A DNA stretch of 64,000 nucleotides, taken from Billgrantia saliphila (lineage in GTDB: Bacteria; Pseudomonadota; Gammaproteobacteria; Pseudomonadales; Halomonadaceae). The DNA is taken from positions 1 to 64,000 of the forward strand of contig NZ_PJRN01000005.1 of NCBI RefSeq assembly GCF_002930105.1. Reading direction: 5' to 3'. Position 1 is the first letter of the stretch. Each line of letters opens with the position of its first letter. This document shows, piece after piece, positions 18,892 to 27,776 of the stretch. The notes beneath the pieces were generated by a model that was given only the letters and a program-made list of their open reading frames with translations, ran no database searches and was not told the DNA's origin. The position numbers and the translations under genes were made by a program.

Positions 18892-19646
18892 CCGATCGGC
18901 CCCTGCGCATCGAGGCCATCACCTTCGATCTCGACGATACCCTGTGGGACAACCACGGCGTCATGGTGGCGACCGAAACCGGCCACTACGCATGGCTAGA
19001 CGATGAGCTCGCCGACTGGCTGCGGCTGCGCGGCCGAATGCCGCGTCAACGCTTCGCCGAACGCTTTCCGCTGGAAAGCTTCGAGCAGCGCCGCCGAGCG
19101 CTGGCTCGCGCCCATCCGCTGCACCGCGGCGACTTCACCTGGCTGCGCGAGCGGGCACTGCGGGAAATGCTGGGAGAGTACGGCCTCGATCCGGCCGCGG
19201 CGGAACAGTGGGCCGGCGCGACGATGGAACGCTTCATGGCGCTGCGCCATCGGGTCGCGCCGCATCCGGAAGTCGAGCCGCTGCTGACGTCGCTGGGTGA
19301 GCGCTATCGCTTGGCCAGCATCACCAACGGCAACGTCGAGATCGAACGTCTGTCTCTCGGCCGCCACTTCCCGGTGGCCATCGCCGCTGGCGCCATGCTC
19401 GCCCCCAAGCCCGACGCCCGCCCCTTCCTCGCCGCCCTGGCCCGGCTCGCCACCGCACCGGCCCGGGCGCTGCATGTGGGCGACTCCTGGCGCGAGGACG
19501 TCGAGCCGGCCCGACGCCTGGGCATGCAGGTGGCGTGGATCTCACCCCACGTGGACCACACGCCCATGCCGCCCGGCGTGCATCGGCTCGATCACGTTCG
19601 CGAGCTGCCGGAACTGCTGACACGCCTGACCGGCCGGCCGCACTAG
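18888..19646 (+). CDS. HAD-superfamily hydrolase, YigB-like
   Basis: A 252-residue haloacid-dehalogenase-fold hydrolase. Motif I is [12 protein letters not shown] with both Asp residues, motif II SITNGN, motif III the Lys of [12 protein letters not shown], and motif [11 protein letters not shown]. The order and the position after xerC match E. coli yigB, a phosphatase active on FMN and 5-amino-6-(5-phosphoribitylamino)uracil. A similar riboflavin-pathway role is plausible but not proven. The ATG overlaps the xerC stop; the TAG stop overlaps the convergent engB stop in a shared CTAG. Confidence 0.85.
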   Translation: MTDRPLRIEAITFDLDDTLWDNHGVMVATETGHYAWLDDELADWLRLRGRMPRQRFAERFPLESFEQRRRALARAHPLHRGDFTWLRERALREMLGEYGLDPAAAEQWAGATMERFMALRHRVAPHPEVEPLLTSLGERYRLASITNGNVEIERLSLGRHFPVAIAAGAMLAPKPDARPFLAALARLATAPARALHVGDSWREDVEPARRLGMQVAWISPHVDHTPMPPGVHRLDHVRELPELLTRLTGRPH

Positions 19647-20257
19647 GTATCGGCGTCCGCCAGCCAATCGTCCAGCCGTGCGCCGGCCTCGTCGATGCCT
19701 TGGCGCTTGAGCGATGAAAACAGCTGCAACGTGACCAGGTCCTCCCACTCGCGTAGACGACTGCGCACCTGCTGCAGGGCGCTCTTGGCCGCCCCCGACT
19801 TCAGCTTGTCGGCCTTGGTCAACAGGATGTGAACCGGCATCTCCTGGTCGTCGGCCCAGCCCAACAAGGTCTGGTCGAACTCGGTCAGCGGATGGCGGAC
19901 GTCCATCACCAACACCAGGCCGCGCAGCGAGTGGCGCTTGCGCAGGTACTCGGCCAGATGCTGCTGCCACTCGAGCTTGACCGCTTCGGGCACTTTGGCA
20001 TAACCGTAGCCGGGCAGATCGACGAGGCGACGGCCGCTGTCATCCCCCAGCGTGAAGAAGTTGATCAGTTGGGTACGCCCGGGGGTTCGCGAGGTGCGCG
20101 CCAGCGACTTTTGCCGGGTCAGGGCATTGATGGCGCTGGACTTGCCGGCGTTGGAGCGGCCGGCAAAGGCCACCTCGGCACCGGTGTCGGGGGGGCACTG
20201 GGCGAGCGTCGGCGCGCTGGTGAGGAAGCGCGCGGTCTGGTAATTGAGTCGTGTCAT
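19643..20257 (-). CDS. engB: Ribosome biogenesis GTP-binding protein EngB (YihA/YsxC)
   Basis: A 204-residue GTPase required for large-subunit assembly and usually essential. G1 is GRSNAGKSS near residue 33, G2 lies in [16 protein letters not shown]3 is [11 protein letters not shown], and G4 is LLTKADKL. The frame extends upstream to 20314, but the ATG at 20257 gives the normal N-terminus ([11 protein letters not shown]). Its stop and that of the convergent HAD gene share four bases. The divergent neighbour is the cytochrome c4 gene, as in Pseudomonas. Confidence 0.95.
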   Translation of the reverse strand: MTRLNYQTARFLTSAPTLAQCPPDTGAEVAFAGRSNAGKSSAINALTRQKSLARTSRTPGRTQLINFFTLGDDSGRRLVDLPGYGYAKVPEAVKLEWQQHLAEYLRKRHSLRGLVLVMDVRHPLTEFDQTLLGWADDQEMPVHILLTKADKLKSGAAKSALQQVRSRLREWEDLVTLQLFSSLKRQGIDEAGARLDDWLADADT

Positions 20258-20336
20258 GGCGTCAGTGTGGAACCGGTTGGCATCAGGGCGGCACCGTCGG
20301 GTCTTGATCTGCATTCCCGATGCCGGCTTGTTTCGT

Positions 20337-20342
20337 TATAAT
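20337..20342 (+). promoter_or_regulatory. Candidate -10 element upstream of cytochrome c4
   Basis: A perfect TATAAT lies in the engB-cytochrome c4 gap. The corresponding -35 is weak (TTCCCG at 20314-20319). If used, the cytochrome mRNA would have an untranslated leader of about 165 bases, which is GC-rich and could fold. Confidence 0.45.
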
Positions 20343-20514
20343 GCAGTGTCTTTTATCTGCGACCTGGGCGCGCTAGTGTACCACCGTGCTCTTGCCGGCA
20401 GCGACCGCCGAGACGGCGCGCCGAGCAGCGGGGCGAGCCCGGCCCGAAACCCGTGGGGCCCGGGCGGCACCCAGGATGCGTACCGGTAACCTATAACGGC
20501 ATAGTGAAACAGCG

Positions 20515-21135
20515 ATGAGAAAGCTACTGGCAAGCCTGGCATTTACCCTTGGCGCCTTCGGCGTCGCCCATGCGGATCCGGAAGCGGACGCCGACGCTGC
20601 CGCCGGCCGTGAAAAGGCGCAGAGCTGCGCGGCCTGTCACGGCCAGAACGGCATCAGCTCCAGTCCCTCCTTCCCTCACCTGGCCGGCCAGCAGATGTCC
20701 TACGTGGCCAAGCAGGTCATGGATATTCGCGACGGCCACCGACTGGTACCGGAAATGGCTGGGCAGGTCGACGATTTCTCCGACCAGGACGCCTGGGACG
20801 TCGCTGCCTACTTTGCCGAGCAGGACGCCAACGTCGGTCAGGCCGACCCGGCCGAGGAAGCCCTCATGCGCGGACAGGAACTCTATCGCGCCGGCGACAT
20901 GGCAAAGGGGATTCCCGCCTGTGCGGCCTGCCATGGCCCGACCGGCGCCGGCATTCATACCGCGATCTACCCGGCCCTTTCAGGCCAGTTCTCCCAGTAC
21001 CTGGTCGCCACGCTGCAGGATTTCGCTGCGGGCGAGCGCAACAACGATCCCAACGGCATGATGGGCGACATCGCTTCCAAGATGAGCGATACCGACATGG
21101 AAGCCGTGGCCAACTACATTCACGGCCTGCACTGA
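20515..21135 (+). CDS. Cytochrome c4 (dihaem)
   Basis: A 206-residue periplasmic electron carrier. A signal peptide (residues 1-20, cut after AHA) is followed by two homologous cytochrome c domains with CAACH at residues 38-42 and CAACH at 136-140; Met ligands lie in the MAGQ and MMGD regions. Cytochrome c4 passes electrons from the bc1 complex to terminal oxidases such as cbb3. The first 10 mature residues are acidic. Its neighbours engB and dsbA are the same as in Pseudomonas. A strong terminator follows. Confidence 0.93.
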   Translation: MRKLLASLAFTLGAFGVAHADPEADADAAAGREKAQSCAACHGQNGISSSPSFPHLAGQQMSYVAKQVMDIRDGHRLVPEMAGQVDDFSDQDAWDVAAYFAEQDANVGQADPAEEALMRGQELYRAGDMAKGIPACAACHGPTGAGIHTAIYPALSGQFSQYLVATLQDFAAGERNNDPNGMMGDIASKMSDTDMEAVANYIHGLH

Positions 21136-21171
21136 GTGCAGCGCTGCTGACATCGGCCGGCCCGTGGCCGA

Positions 21172-21200
21172 CGGAAGGCGGCTTCGGCCGCCTTCCGCGT
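21172..21200 (+). terminator. Intrinsic terminator after cytochrome c4
   Basis: An 11-bp perfect stem (21172-21182 with 21187-21197) closed by the stable TTCG tetraloop and followed by CGTTT, 37 bases after the cytochrome stop. Confidence 0.85.
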
Positions 21201-21318
21201 TTACCCTCCCTCGGGAACCGCAGCGGCCGACCATGCTCAAAGTGATCGATGGCGGCGCTCGCACGCGTACCGGCGGGCCAACCGCTTCCATGCGGCCCTT
21301 TCAAGGAGTCAAGAATTC

Positions 21319-21969
21319 ATGTTCAAGCCATTTCGCACGCTTCAGTCCGCCCTGGTCGCCGTCGCCGGTCTCGGCCTCGCCTCGCTGGTGGCAGCCGACA
21401 ACCTGGTCGAGGGCCAACATTACGAGATGTTGCCCGAGCCGGTCGAGACCCAGGTCGAGGAGGATCAGATCGAGGTCACCGAAGTGTTCTGGTATGGCTG
21501 TCCCCACTGCTACGACCTGGAGGAGCCGCTCAATGCCTGGGTCGCCGAGCAGCCCGACGACGTCGTCTTTCGCCGTATGCCGGCTACCATGGGCGGCGAC
21601 TGGAACACGCATGCCGTCATGTTCTACGCCGCGGAGGAACTCGGCGTTCGCGAGGAGGCCCATGACGACATCTTCGACGCCATTCATCAGGACGGGCAGA
21701 AGCTGAACAGCGCCGACAGCATCGCCAAGTTCCTCAGTCAGTACGACGTCAGCGAAGACGAGGCGCGCCAGGCGCTGGACGCCTTCGGCGTCAAGGCGAA
21801 GGTCAACCAGGCACACGCGCGCATGCGCACCATGCGCCTGATGGGCGTACCGGCCCTGGTCATCGACGGCCGCTACCTGGTGACTCCGAGCAGCGCCGGC
21901 AGCCTGGATAACATGCCGCAGGTCGCCGATGCGCTGGTTGAGCTCGTACGCCAGGAACGCCAGGGCTGA
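21319..21969 (+). CDS. dsbA: Thiol:disulfide interchange protein DsbA
   Basis: A 216-residue periplasmic oxidase that introduces disulfide bonds into exported proteins. A signal peptide is cut after about residue 26 (LVAA-D). The thioredoxin fold holds the active site CPHC at residues 61-64, as in E. coli DsbA, in the context FWYGCPHCYDLE, and the cis-Pro loop GVPALVIDGRY lies near residue 176. The mature protein is acidic. GGAG precedes the ATG. It lies between cytochrome c4 and an EEP-family gene, the arrangement seen in Pseudomonas. Confidence 0.95.
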   Translation: MFKPFRTLQSALVAVAGLGLASLVAADNLVEGQHYEMLPEPVETQVEEDQIEVTEVFWYGCPHCYDLEEPLNAWVAEQPDDVVFRRMPATMGGDWNTHAVMFYAAEELGVREEAHDDIFDAIHQDGQKLNSADSIAKFLSQYDVSEDEARQALDAFGVKAKVNQAHARMRTMRLMGVPALVIDGRYLVTPSSAGSLDNMPQVADALVELVRQERQG

Positions 21970-21970
21970 C

Positions 21971-22807
21971 GTGTCCTCCGAGTCGCTACACCTGGCCGAT
22001 GCCAGGACGCCGCCCCTGGAGGGTGGGCACCTGAAGCTGCTCACCTTCAACATGCAGGTCGGTATCCAGACCTCGGCCTACCATCACTACGTTACGCGCA
22101 GCTGGCAGCACCTGTTGCCGCATCCCCAGCGGATGCGGCGGCTGGACATGGTCAGCGAGGTGCTCAGGCGCTTCGATATCGTCGGCCTACAGGAGGTCGA
22201 CGGCGGCAGCTTCCGCTCGAGCCACATCAATCAGGTCGAGTACCTGGCGACACGCAGCGGCTTTCCGCACCACTATCAGCAGCTCAACCGCAACCTGGGA
22301 CGTTTCGCCCAGCACAGCAACGGTCTGCTGTCGCGCCTGGCTCCCACCCGGGTCGAGGAGCATCGCCTGCCGGGCACGCTGCCCGGTCGCGGCGCCATTC
22401 ACGCTCGCTACGGCGATGGCCCAGACGCCCTCCACCTGTTCGTCGCCCACCTGGCGCTAAGTCACCGCGGCCGGGTGCGCCAGCTGGATTATCTCAGCGA
22501 GATCATCCAGCCCCTGAGCCACGTGGTGGTGATGGGCGATCTCAACTGCACGCCGGATCAGTTGCACACGCATAAGCGCTTCTGCGCCTCGCTGCCGCTG
22601 CATCCAGTGCGCCCCCTGCTCAGCTACCCCTCCTGGCAACCGCGCCGAGCGTTGGATCACATTCTGATTTCGAGCTCACTGAAAGCATGCGACGTTCGTG
22701 TGCTCGACCATCTGTTCTCCGACCATTTGCCGATCGCCGTCGACGTGGAGTTGCCCAAGGCGTGCCGAGACATTCTCCAGGCGCTGCTGAAGGCACAAGC
22801 CCGCTAG
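21971..22807 (+). CDS. Endonuclease/exonuclease/phosphatase family protein
   Basis: A roughly 278-residue protein of the EEP (DNase I-like) fold. Motifs in order are LLTFNMQVG, the metal-binding Glu in IVGLQEVDGG, a central FVAHLALSHRGR, VVMGDLNCTPDQ with Asp and Asn, and the terminal SDHLPIAVDVEL with the catalytic Asp-His. No signal peptide is seen, so it is probably cytoplasmic. I use a GTG start two bases after the dsbA stop; the conserved domain begins about 25 residues later, so a slightly later start is possible. The substrate (nucleic acid, sugar phosphate or lipid) cannot be told. Confidence 0.85.
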   Translation: MSSESLHLADARTPPLEGGHLKLLTFNMQVGIQTSAYHHYVTRSWQHLLPHPQRMRRLDMVSEVLRRFDIVGLQEVDGGSFRSSHINQVEYLATRSGFPHHYQQLNRNLGRFAQHSNGLLSRLAPTRVEEHRLPGTLPGRGAIHARYGDGPDALHLFVAHLALSHRGRVRQLDYLSEIIQPLSHVVVMGDLNCTPDQLHTHKRFCASLPLHPVRPLLSYPSWQPRRALDHILISSSLKACDVRVLDHLFSDHLPIAVDVELPKACRDILQALLKAQAR

Positions 22808-22909
22808 TCTAGCTTGGCGACCACAGCTGGCGTTGAGACCCGGGGATGACGCCCGGCGCCTAATCGGCGATGATGCGTTCCCTGTTTTACTTCGACACGA
22901 GACTCTCCC

Positions 22910-23458
22910 ATGCCAACCGCGAACCGTGATCCGGTCCTGCTCGCATGGCTCGACGGCTTTACCGAGGTCGTGGGCCGCTCCATCGCCTGGCTGGTGTTTG
23001 CCATGATGGTGGTGCAGTTTGCCATCGTGGTGATGCGCTACGTCTTCAACGTCCACAGCGTGGCGATGCAGGAAGGGGTAATGTTCATGCACGCCATGGT
23101 GTTCATGCTGGGGGCCGCCTGGACCCTGCGCCACGACGGCCACGTTCGCGTCGACATCTTCTATCGCAAGCTTTCCGCCCGCGGCCGGGCCTGGATCGAC
23201 CTGCTGGGCACACTGCTGCTGCTGTTCCCGGTGACGCTGTTCATTGCCATCGGCAGTTTCAACTATGTGAAGAGCAGCTGGGCGATCCTCGAGCGCTCGT
23301 CGGACAGCGGGCTCCCCAGCGTTTTCCTGCTCAAGACGTTGATTCTCGTAATGATGGCGCTGCTGCTGCTGCAAGGGGTGGCACAGGTCATTCGCCAGGT
23401 ACTGATCCTGCGCGGCGAGGCCCCGGGCAACACTCCCGATCACGACGAGGTGCTCTGA
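22910..23458 (+). CDS. TRAP transporter small permease (DctQ-type)
   Basis: A 182-residue inner-membrane protein with four helices (IAWLVFAMMVVQFAIVVMRY; the MFMHAMVFMLGAAWTL segment; LLGTLLLLFPVTLFIAIG; LLKTLILVMMALLLLQG). It is the small membrane subunit of a TRAP transporter; the pattern with VMRYVFN and RHDGHVRVDIFY is typical of the TakP/mannitol-chloroaromatic type. It couples to the large subunit that starts after its stop. No DctP-type binding protein is adjacent, so the substrate is unknown. Confidence 0.9.
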   Translation: MPTANRDPVLLAWLDGFTEVVGRSIAWLVFAMMVVQFAIVVMRYVFNVHSVAMQEGVMFMHAMVFMLGAAWTLRHDGHVRVDIFYRKLSARGRAWIDLLGTLLLLFPVTLFIAIGSFNYVKSSWAILERSSDSGLPSVFLLKTLILVMMALLLLQGVAQVIRQVLILRGEAPGNTPDHDEVL

Positions 23459-23459
23459 C

Positions 23460-24872
23460 GTGGAAGCGTTGCTCGAATTCATGCCGTTGTTCCTGTTCTT
23501 CGCCGTCTGCGCGGTGCTGATGCTGGGGTACCCTGTGGCGCTGGCCCTGGCGGGTACCGCATTGATGTTCGCCGGGCTGGGGCACCTGCTGCTGCAACTC
23601 GGCCTGCCGGTGCCCTTCGAGCCGAGCATGCTGGGTGCCATGCCCAACCGACTCTATGGCGTCATGATCAACCAGACGCTGCTGGCGGTACCGCTGTTCG
23701 TACTGATGGGCGTGCTGCTGGAGAAGTCGCGGGTCGCCGAGACCCTGCTCGACGCCATGGCGTTGCTGTTCGGCTCATTGCGCGGCGGACTGGGGATCTC
23801 GGTCATCCTGGTTGGCATGCTGCTGGCCGCTTCCACCGGTATCGTCGGTGCCACCGTGGTCACCATGGGCCTGCTGTCGCTGCCGACCATGCTCAAGCGT
23901 GGCTATTCGCCGGCGCTCGCCACCGGCAGCATCTGCGCCACCGGCACCCTGGGCCAGATCATTCCGCCCTCCATCGCCCTGGTGTTGCTGGGTGACGTGC
24001 TGTCGAACGCCTACCAGCGCGCCCAGCTCGCCATGGGCGTATGGAGCCCCAAGACGGTGTCGGTGGGCGATCTGTTCGTCGGCGCCCTGATCCCGGGTCT
24101 GCTGCTGGTCGTGGCGTATATCCTTTACCTGCTGGCGGTGGCCTGGTGGAAGCCTGAATGCGCGCCGCCGGCCGACCGCGAGGCGCTTAAACAGGAACTT
24201 GGCCATAACGGCAGCCTGCTGCCGATGCTGCTCAAGGGATTGATTCCCCCGGTGCTGCTGATCGTCGCCGTTCTGGGCTCGATCCTTGCGGGCCTCGCCA
24301 CCCCCACCGAGGCCTCGGCGGTGGGCGCCACCGGCGCCTTCCTGCTGGCGCTGACCCATCGCCGCCTGAACCTGCCGATGCTGCGCGAGGTGGTACGTAC
24401 CACCGCCCAGGTCACCAGCATGGTGTTCCTGATCCTGATCGGTGCCGCGCTGTTCTCGCTGGTGTTTCGTGCCTACGGCGGCGAGGAGTTGGTCACCGGC
24501 CTCTTCGAGGCCCTGCCCGGCGGCGTGGTCGGCGCCACTCTGGTGGTGATGCTGGTGATCTTCCTGCTCGGCTTCATCCTCGACTTCATCGAGATCACCT
24601 TCGTGGTGGTGCCCATCGTCGGGCCGGTTCTGCTGATGATGGGCCTCGACCCCATCTGGCTCGGCATCATGATCGCGGTGAACCTGCAGACGTCGTTCCT
24701 CACGCCGCCGTTCGGATTCGCGCTGTTCTATTTGCGCGGCGTGACACCGGAGTCGATACCCACGTCGACCATCTATCGCGGCGTGATCCCGTTCATCCTG
24801 CTCCAGCTCTGCATGCTGGTGGCGCTGGCCCTGTTCCCGGGTCTGGCCACCTGGCTGCCATCCGTGCTTTGA
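23460..24872 (+). CDS. TRAP transporter large permease (DctM-type)
   Basis: A 470-residue membrane protein with about 12 helices that carries the sodium-driven translocation path of a TRAP transporter. Conserved segments include MLAASTGIVGATVVTMGLLS, ATGSICATGTLGQIIPPSI and the C-terminal LQTSFLTPPFGFALFYLRG. The start is a GTG one base after the dctQ-type stop. The size and sequence fit the TakP-type subfamily, which carries 2-oxoacids, lactate or related anions in characterised members. Its neighbours are convergent yqaA and an EEP-family gene, and neither helps to name the substrate. Confidence 0.92.
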   Translation: MEALLEFMPLFLFFAVCAVLMLGYPVALALAGTALMFAGLGHLLLQLGLPVPFEPSMLGAMPNRLYGVMINQTLLAVPLFVLMGVLLEKSRVAETLLDAMALLFGSLRGGLGISVILVGMLLAASTGIVGATVVTMGLLSLPTMLKRGYSPALATGSICATGTLGQIIPPSIALVLLGDVLSNAYQRAQLAMGVWSPKTVSVGDLFVGALIPGLLLVVAYILYLLAVAWWKPECAPPADREALKQELGHNGSLLPMLLKGLIPPVLLIVAVLGSILAGLATPTEASAVGATGAFLLALTHRRLNLPMLREVVRTTAQVTSMVFLILIGAALFSLVFRAYGGEELVTGLFEALPGGVVGATLVVMLVIFLLGFILDFIEITFVVVPIVGPVLLMMGLDPIWLGIMIAVNLQTSFLTPPFGFALFYLRGVTPESIPTSTIYRGVIPFILLQLCMLVALALFPGLATWLPSVL

Positions 24873-24915
24873 CCGGGCCTAGCCGTAGCTTCGCCGTACG
24901 CGGGCGGCTCGACCG

Positions 24916-25347
24916 TCAGCCGCAGAGGGGAGCGAGCCAGGCCTGAGCCAGGTAGAGGACCACGGCGTAGCGCACCCCCTTGGCCAGACCGATGAGCAGG
25001 ATGGCCCGCCACCAGGGCAGGCGGAAGACACCCGCCAGCACGGTGAGCGGGTCGCCGATCACCGGTACCCAGCTCGCCAGCAGACTCCATTCGCCGAAGC
25101 GCAGGTACCAGCGCTCGGCTCGGGCCAGCCCCTGCGGCGAGGCGGGAAACCAGCGGCGATCCTGGAAGCGGCGCGCATAGCGCCCCAGCCAGACATTGAC
25201 CAGACTGCCTAGAGTGTTGCCGGCCGTAGCCACCAGCCACAGCATCGATTCCGGCTCACCCAGACACCAGAGGCGCGCCAGCCAGACTTCGGAGCCTCCC
25301 GGCAACAAGGTGGCGCTGGCCAGCGCCACCACGAACAGACTCAGCAT
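24916..25347 (-). CDS. yqaA: YqaA family membrane protein (VTT/DedA-related)
   Basis: A 143-residue inner-membrane protein resembling E. coli YqaA. Shared segments are SATLLPGGSEVWL near the N-terminus, ATAGNTLGSLVNVWLGR, and LLASWVPVIGDPLTVLAGVFR, the re-entrant Gly/Pro core of the VTT fold. DedA relatives act in phospholipid handling and proton-dependent homeostasis; YqaA itself has no proven role. The ATG at 25347 is chosen over one 18 bases upstream because GGGAGG lies four bases before it and the product then aligns with E. coli YqaA. Confidence 0.87.
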   Translation of the reverse strand: MLSLFVVALASATLLPGGSEVWLARLWCLGEPESMLWLVATAGNTLGSLVNVWLGRYARRFQDRRWFPASPQGLARAERWYLRFGEWSLLASWVPVIGDPLTVLAGVFRLPWWRAILLIGLAKGVRYAVVLYLAQAWLAPLCG

Positions 25348-25388
25348 TTCGCCTCCCAGGCCCATTCACGATGCGAGACGAAGATCCC

Positions 25389-26201
25389 ATGACCTCGACC
25401 CGTTCCATCCCCAACGTGCTTACCATCGCCGGTTCCGATCCCAGCGGCGGTGCCGGCATCCAGGCCGACCTCAAGGCCTTCTCCGCACTGGGCGCCTATG
25501 GTAGCAGCGTCATCACGGCGTTGACCGCACAGAACACTCGGGGCGTGCGAGGCGTGCATCCAGTGCCGGTGGAGTTCATCCGCCTGCAGCTCGATACCCT
25601 GCTCGACGACGTGGCGATCGATGCGGTCAAGATCGGCATGGTCGCCAATCGCGAGGTGGCCGAGGCGATTCGCGACGCGCTCGTGGCACGCCGGCCGCGC
25701 TGGATCGTGCTCGACCCCGTCATGGTGGCCAAGAGCGGCGACGTGCTGGTCGAAGCGACCGGTATCGCCGCGGTACGCGAAGTGCTGGTGCCCCTGGCCG
25801 ACCTGATCACCCCCAATCTACCTGAAGCGGCGGTACTGCTGAGCGGCGGCGCCCCGGCATCGCGCGATGACATGGCGGCGATGGCACCTCGGCTGGCGGC
25901 CCTCGGCGCCGGCGCCACACTGCTCAAGGGCGGTCACCTGCGCGGCGAGGACTGCCCCGACCTGCTGATCACGGCCGACGAGACGCGCTGGATCGAGGGG
26001 ACCCGAATCGGTACGTCCAACCTGCACGGCACCGGCTGTTCGCTCTCCTCGGCCATCGCCGCTCGTCTGGCGCTGGGCGACACTCTGTCCGAGGCGGTGA
26101 TAGCGGCCAAGAGCTGGCTCGAGACGGCACTGACCGAGAGTCGGCGTCTCGATGTGGGCCAGGGACAGGGGCCGGTTCACCACTTCCACCCTTGGTGGTG
26201 A
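25389..26201 (+). CDS. thiD: Hydroxymethylpyrimidine/phosphomethylpyrimidine kinase
   Basis: A 270-residue ribokinase-family enzyme that phosphorylates HMP and HMP-P for thiamine synthesis. The N-terminal VLTIAGSDPSGGAGIQADLKAF is diagnostic; VLDPVMVAKSG and the anion-hole motif NLHGTGCSLSSAIAA near the C-terminus complete the active site. Two ATGs are possible (25371 and 25389); the second gives the usual short leader before the first strand. It is not linked to thiS/thiG, which lie 19 kb away in the window. No TPP riboswitch is visible upstream. Confidence 0.93.
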   Translation: MTSTRSIPNVLTIAGSDPSGGAGIQADLKAFSALGAYGSSVITALTAQNTRGVRGVHPVPVEFIRLQLDTLLDDVAIDAVKIGMVANREVAEAIRDALVARRPRWIVLDPVMVAKSGDVLVEATGIAAVREVLVPLADLITPNLPEAAVLLSGGAPASRDDMAAMAPRLAALGAGATLLKGGHLRGEDCPDLLITADETRWIEGTRIGTSNLHGTGCSLSSAIAARLALGDTLSEAVIAAKSWLETALTESRRLDVGQGQGPVHHFHPWW

Positions 26202-26280
26202 CAGGCACGCCTTGCGCCCACGACGGGTGCCGCCCATGCTGAAGTCTGCTCGCCGCATCTTCCGTTACGGAGAGAGACTC

Positions 26281-27126
26281 ATGACCCAGACCCTGCTGTT
26301 CGCCTGCGATCTCTCGGCCGAGAACCGCGCCGCCTATGCCCGCTCGATACGACTGGCCAACGAGAGCGGCGCACGCCTGGATGTGCTTCATGTGCTCGAC
26401 CCCTACCTCCCGCACCGGGTGCTGCACGACCTGGAAGAAGCCGTGGTGGCCGACATGCAGGCCATGCTGACGGATCTGCGTGAGGATTATGCGTTATCGG
26501 CACCGAGCGTGATGCTGCAGACGGTAGCCGGAGCGCCCTACGCCGAAATCGTCCGCGAAGCCTATGATCGCGATGCGGACATGATCGTGCTCGGTTCGCA
26601 TCGCAAGCGCGGCCAGCCCGACCTGATCGCGGGGACCACCCTGGCGCGAGTGCTGCGCAGCGCCCCCTGCCCGGTGCTCTCGGTCAGCCAACCGGCCAAT
26701 CGCGACTGGGAGGATATCCTGGTGCCGGTGGATTTCTCGCTGGCGAGCCGCCATACCCTGCGCGAAGCGCTCAAGCGCTTTCCCGAATCCCGCCTGACCC
26801 TGTTGCACGCCTGGAACATCGCCGGCGAGCGCGTCCTGGGCTCGGACCAGAACTACGCGCGCTGGCGCGACAGCGAGGTGGCGCGCCTGCGCTGTCAGCT
26901 CGAACGGGAAACCGATCAACTGATGAGCGAACTTGACAGCGTGCCGGAGGTGGAGCTGGTACTCGAGCAGGGCGATCCGCTGGAGGTACTGCTCACCCGG
27001 CTACGGCGCCAGCCACCGGACCTGCTCGCGCTGAGCAGCCGCGGCCAGTTGGGTCGACAGAGTGCCATCACCGAGGCTCTGCTGTGCGAGCCGCACTGCG
27101 ACATCATGCTTTGCCGGGCCTGGTGA
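26281..27126 (+). CDS. Tandem-domain universal stress protein
   Basis: A 281-residue protein with two UspA domains. Domain 1 (residues 1-140) begins LLFACDLSAENRAAYARSIRLA and carries the ATP-loop-like VLGSHRKRGQPDLIAGTTLARVL; domain 2 (about 145-281) begins ILVPVDFSLASRHTL and ends with SSRGQLGRQSAITEALLCE. Both G-rich loops are imperfect compared with the ATP-binding G-2x-G-9x-G(S/T) pattern. The frame extends upstream over thiD, but the ATG at 26281 has GGAGAGA in front and is the real start. Likely a cytoplasmic stress protein of UspE-like architecture; its target is unknown. Confidence 0.9.
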   Translation: MTQTLLFACDLSAENRAAYARSIRLANESGARLDVLHVLDPYLPHRVLHDLEEAVVADMQAMLTDLREDYALSAPSVMLQTVAGAPYAEIVREAYDRDADMIVLGSHRKRGQPDLIAGTTLARVLRSAPCPVLSVSQPANRDWEDILVPVDFSLASRHTLREALKRFPESRLTLLHAWNIAGERVLGSDQNYARWRDSEVARLRCQLERETDQLMSELDSVPEVELVLEQGDPLEVLLTRLRRQPPDLLALSSRGQLGRQSAITEALLCEPHCDIMLCRAW

Positions 27127-27192
27127 AGACTTGGCCTCGAGCGCGCGCATGATACCCTGACGGCGAACCGTAGCCGCAAGGAAGCTCGCCGG

Positions 27193-27630
27193 ATGAAAGC
27201 CCTGATACAGCGCGTGCGCCGCGCCAGCGTGACGGTCGACGAACGGGAGGTAGGCACCATCGCTCATGGCCTGCTGGCCCTGGTCGGCGTGGAGAAGGGC
27301 GACGACGAGGCCGCCGCCGAGCGGCTCCTCCACAAGCTGCTGCGCTATCGGGTGTTCGGCGACGAGGCGGGCAAGATGAACCTCGACCTGCAGCAGGTCG
27401 ACGGTGGGCTGCTGCTGGTCTCGCAGTTCACCCTGGCCGCCGACACGCGCAAGGGGTTGCGACCGAGCTTCTCCAGCGCCGCCCCACCGGACGAGGGCGA
27501 GCGGCTGTTCAACTACCTGCTCGAGCGTGCCCGAGCGGTCTGGCCCAGGGTAGAGAGCGGCGAGTTCGCCGCCAACATGCAGGTCGAGCTGGTCAACGAT
27601 GGGCCGGTGACGTTTCTGCTTGAGAGCTGA
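27193..27630 (+). CDS. dtd: D-aminoacyl-tRNA deacylase
   Basis: A 145-residue proofreading enzyme that hydrolyses D-amino acids, and glycine mischarged on tRNA-Ala, from tRNA. The two cross-subunit motifs that form the active site are present: [12 protein letters not shown] near residue 78, and a C-terminal NDGPVTF near 136 (the Gly-cis-Pro motif). [16 protein letters not shown] at the N-terminus is typical. Length is exactly that of E. coli Dtd. AAGGAAG precedes the ATG. Confidence 0.96.
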   Translation: MKALIQRVRRASVTVDEREVGTIAHGLLALVGVEKGDDEAAAERLLHKLLRYRVFGDEAGKMNLDLQQVDGGLLLVSQFTLAADTRKGLRPSFSSAAPPDEGERLFNYLLERARAVWPRVESGEFAANMQVELVNDGPVTFLLES

Positions 27631-27666
27631 GAGTGGTCAGTAAGCCGAACCAAGCATAGGCCGGTT

Positions 27667-27729
27667 GGATGGTGCGAAGCTGGCAAGCCTCGTGGGCAGG
27701 ATTGCCGTCTGCCAGGCCGCGCACCATCC
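27667..27729. repeat. Nested inverted repeat upstream of asmA
   Basis: A compact foldable element lies between dtd and asmA. The outer arms are a perfect 10-bp inverted repeat (27667-27676 with 27720-27729), the next arms a perfect 6-bp pair (27680-27685 with 27710-27715), and the centre a 4-bp hairpin with loop GGAT (27695-27706). There is no T tract, so it is not a plain terminator. It ends 47 bases before the asmA start and could be a leader structure, a REP-like element or a protein-binding site. Confidence 0.6.
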
Positions 27730-27776
27730 TCAGGTGGACCAATAGACCCGAGCTAATGGAATAGGGTAGCGGGCTG

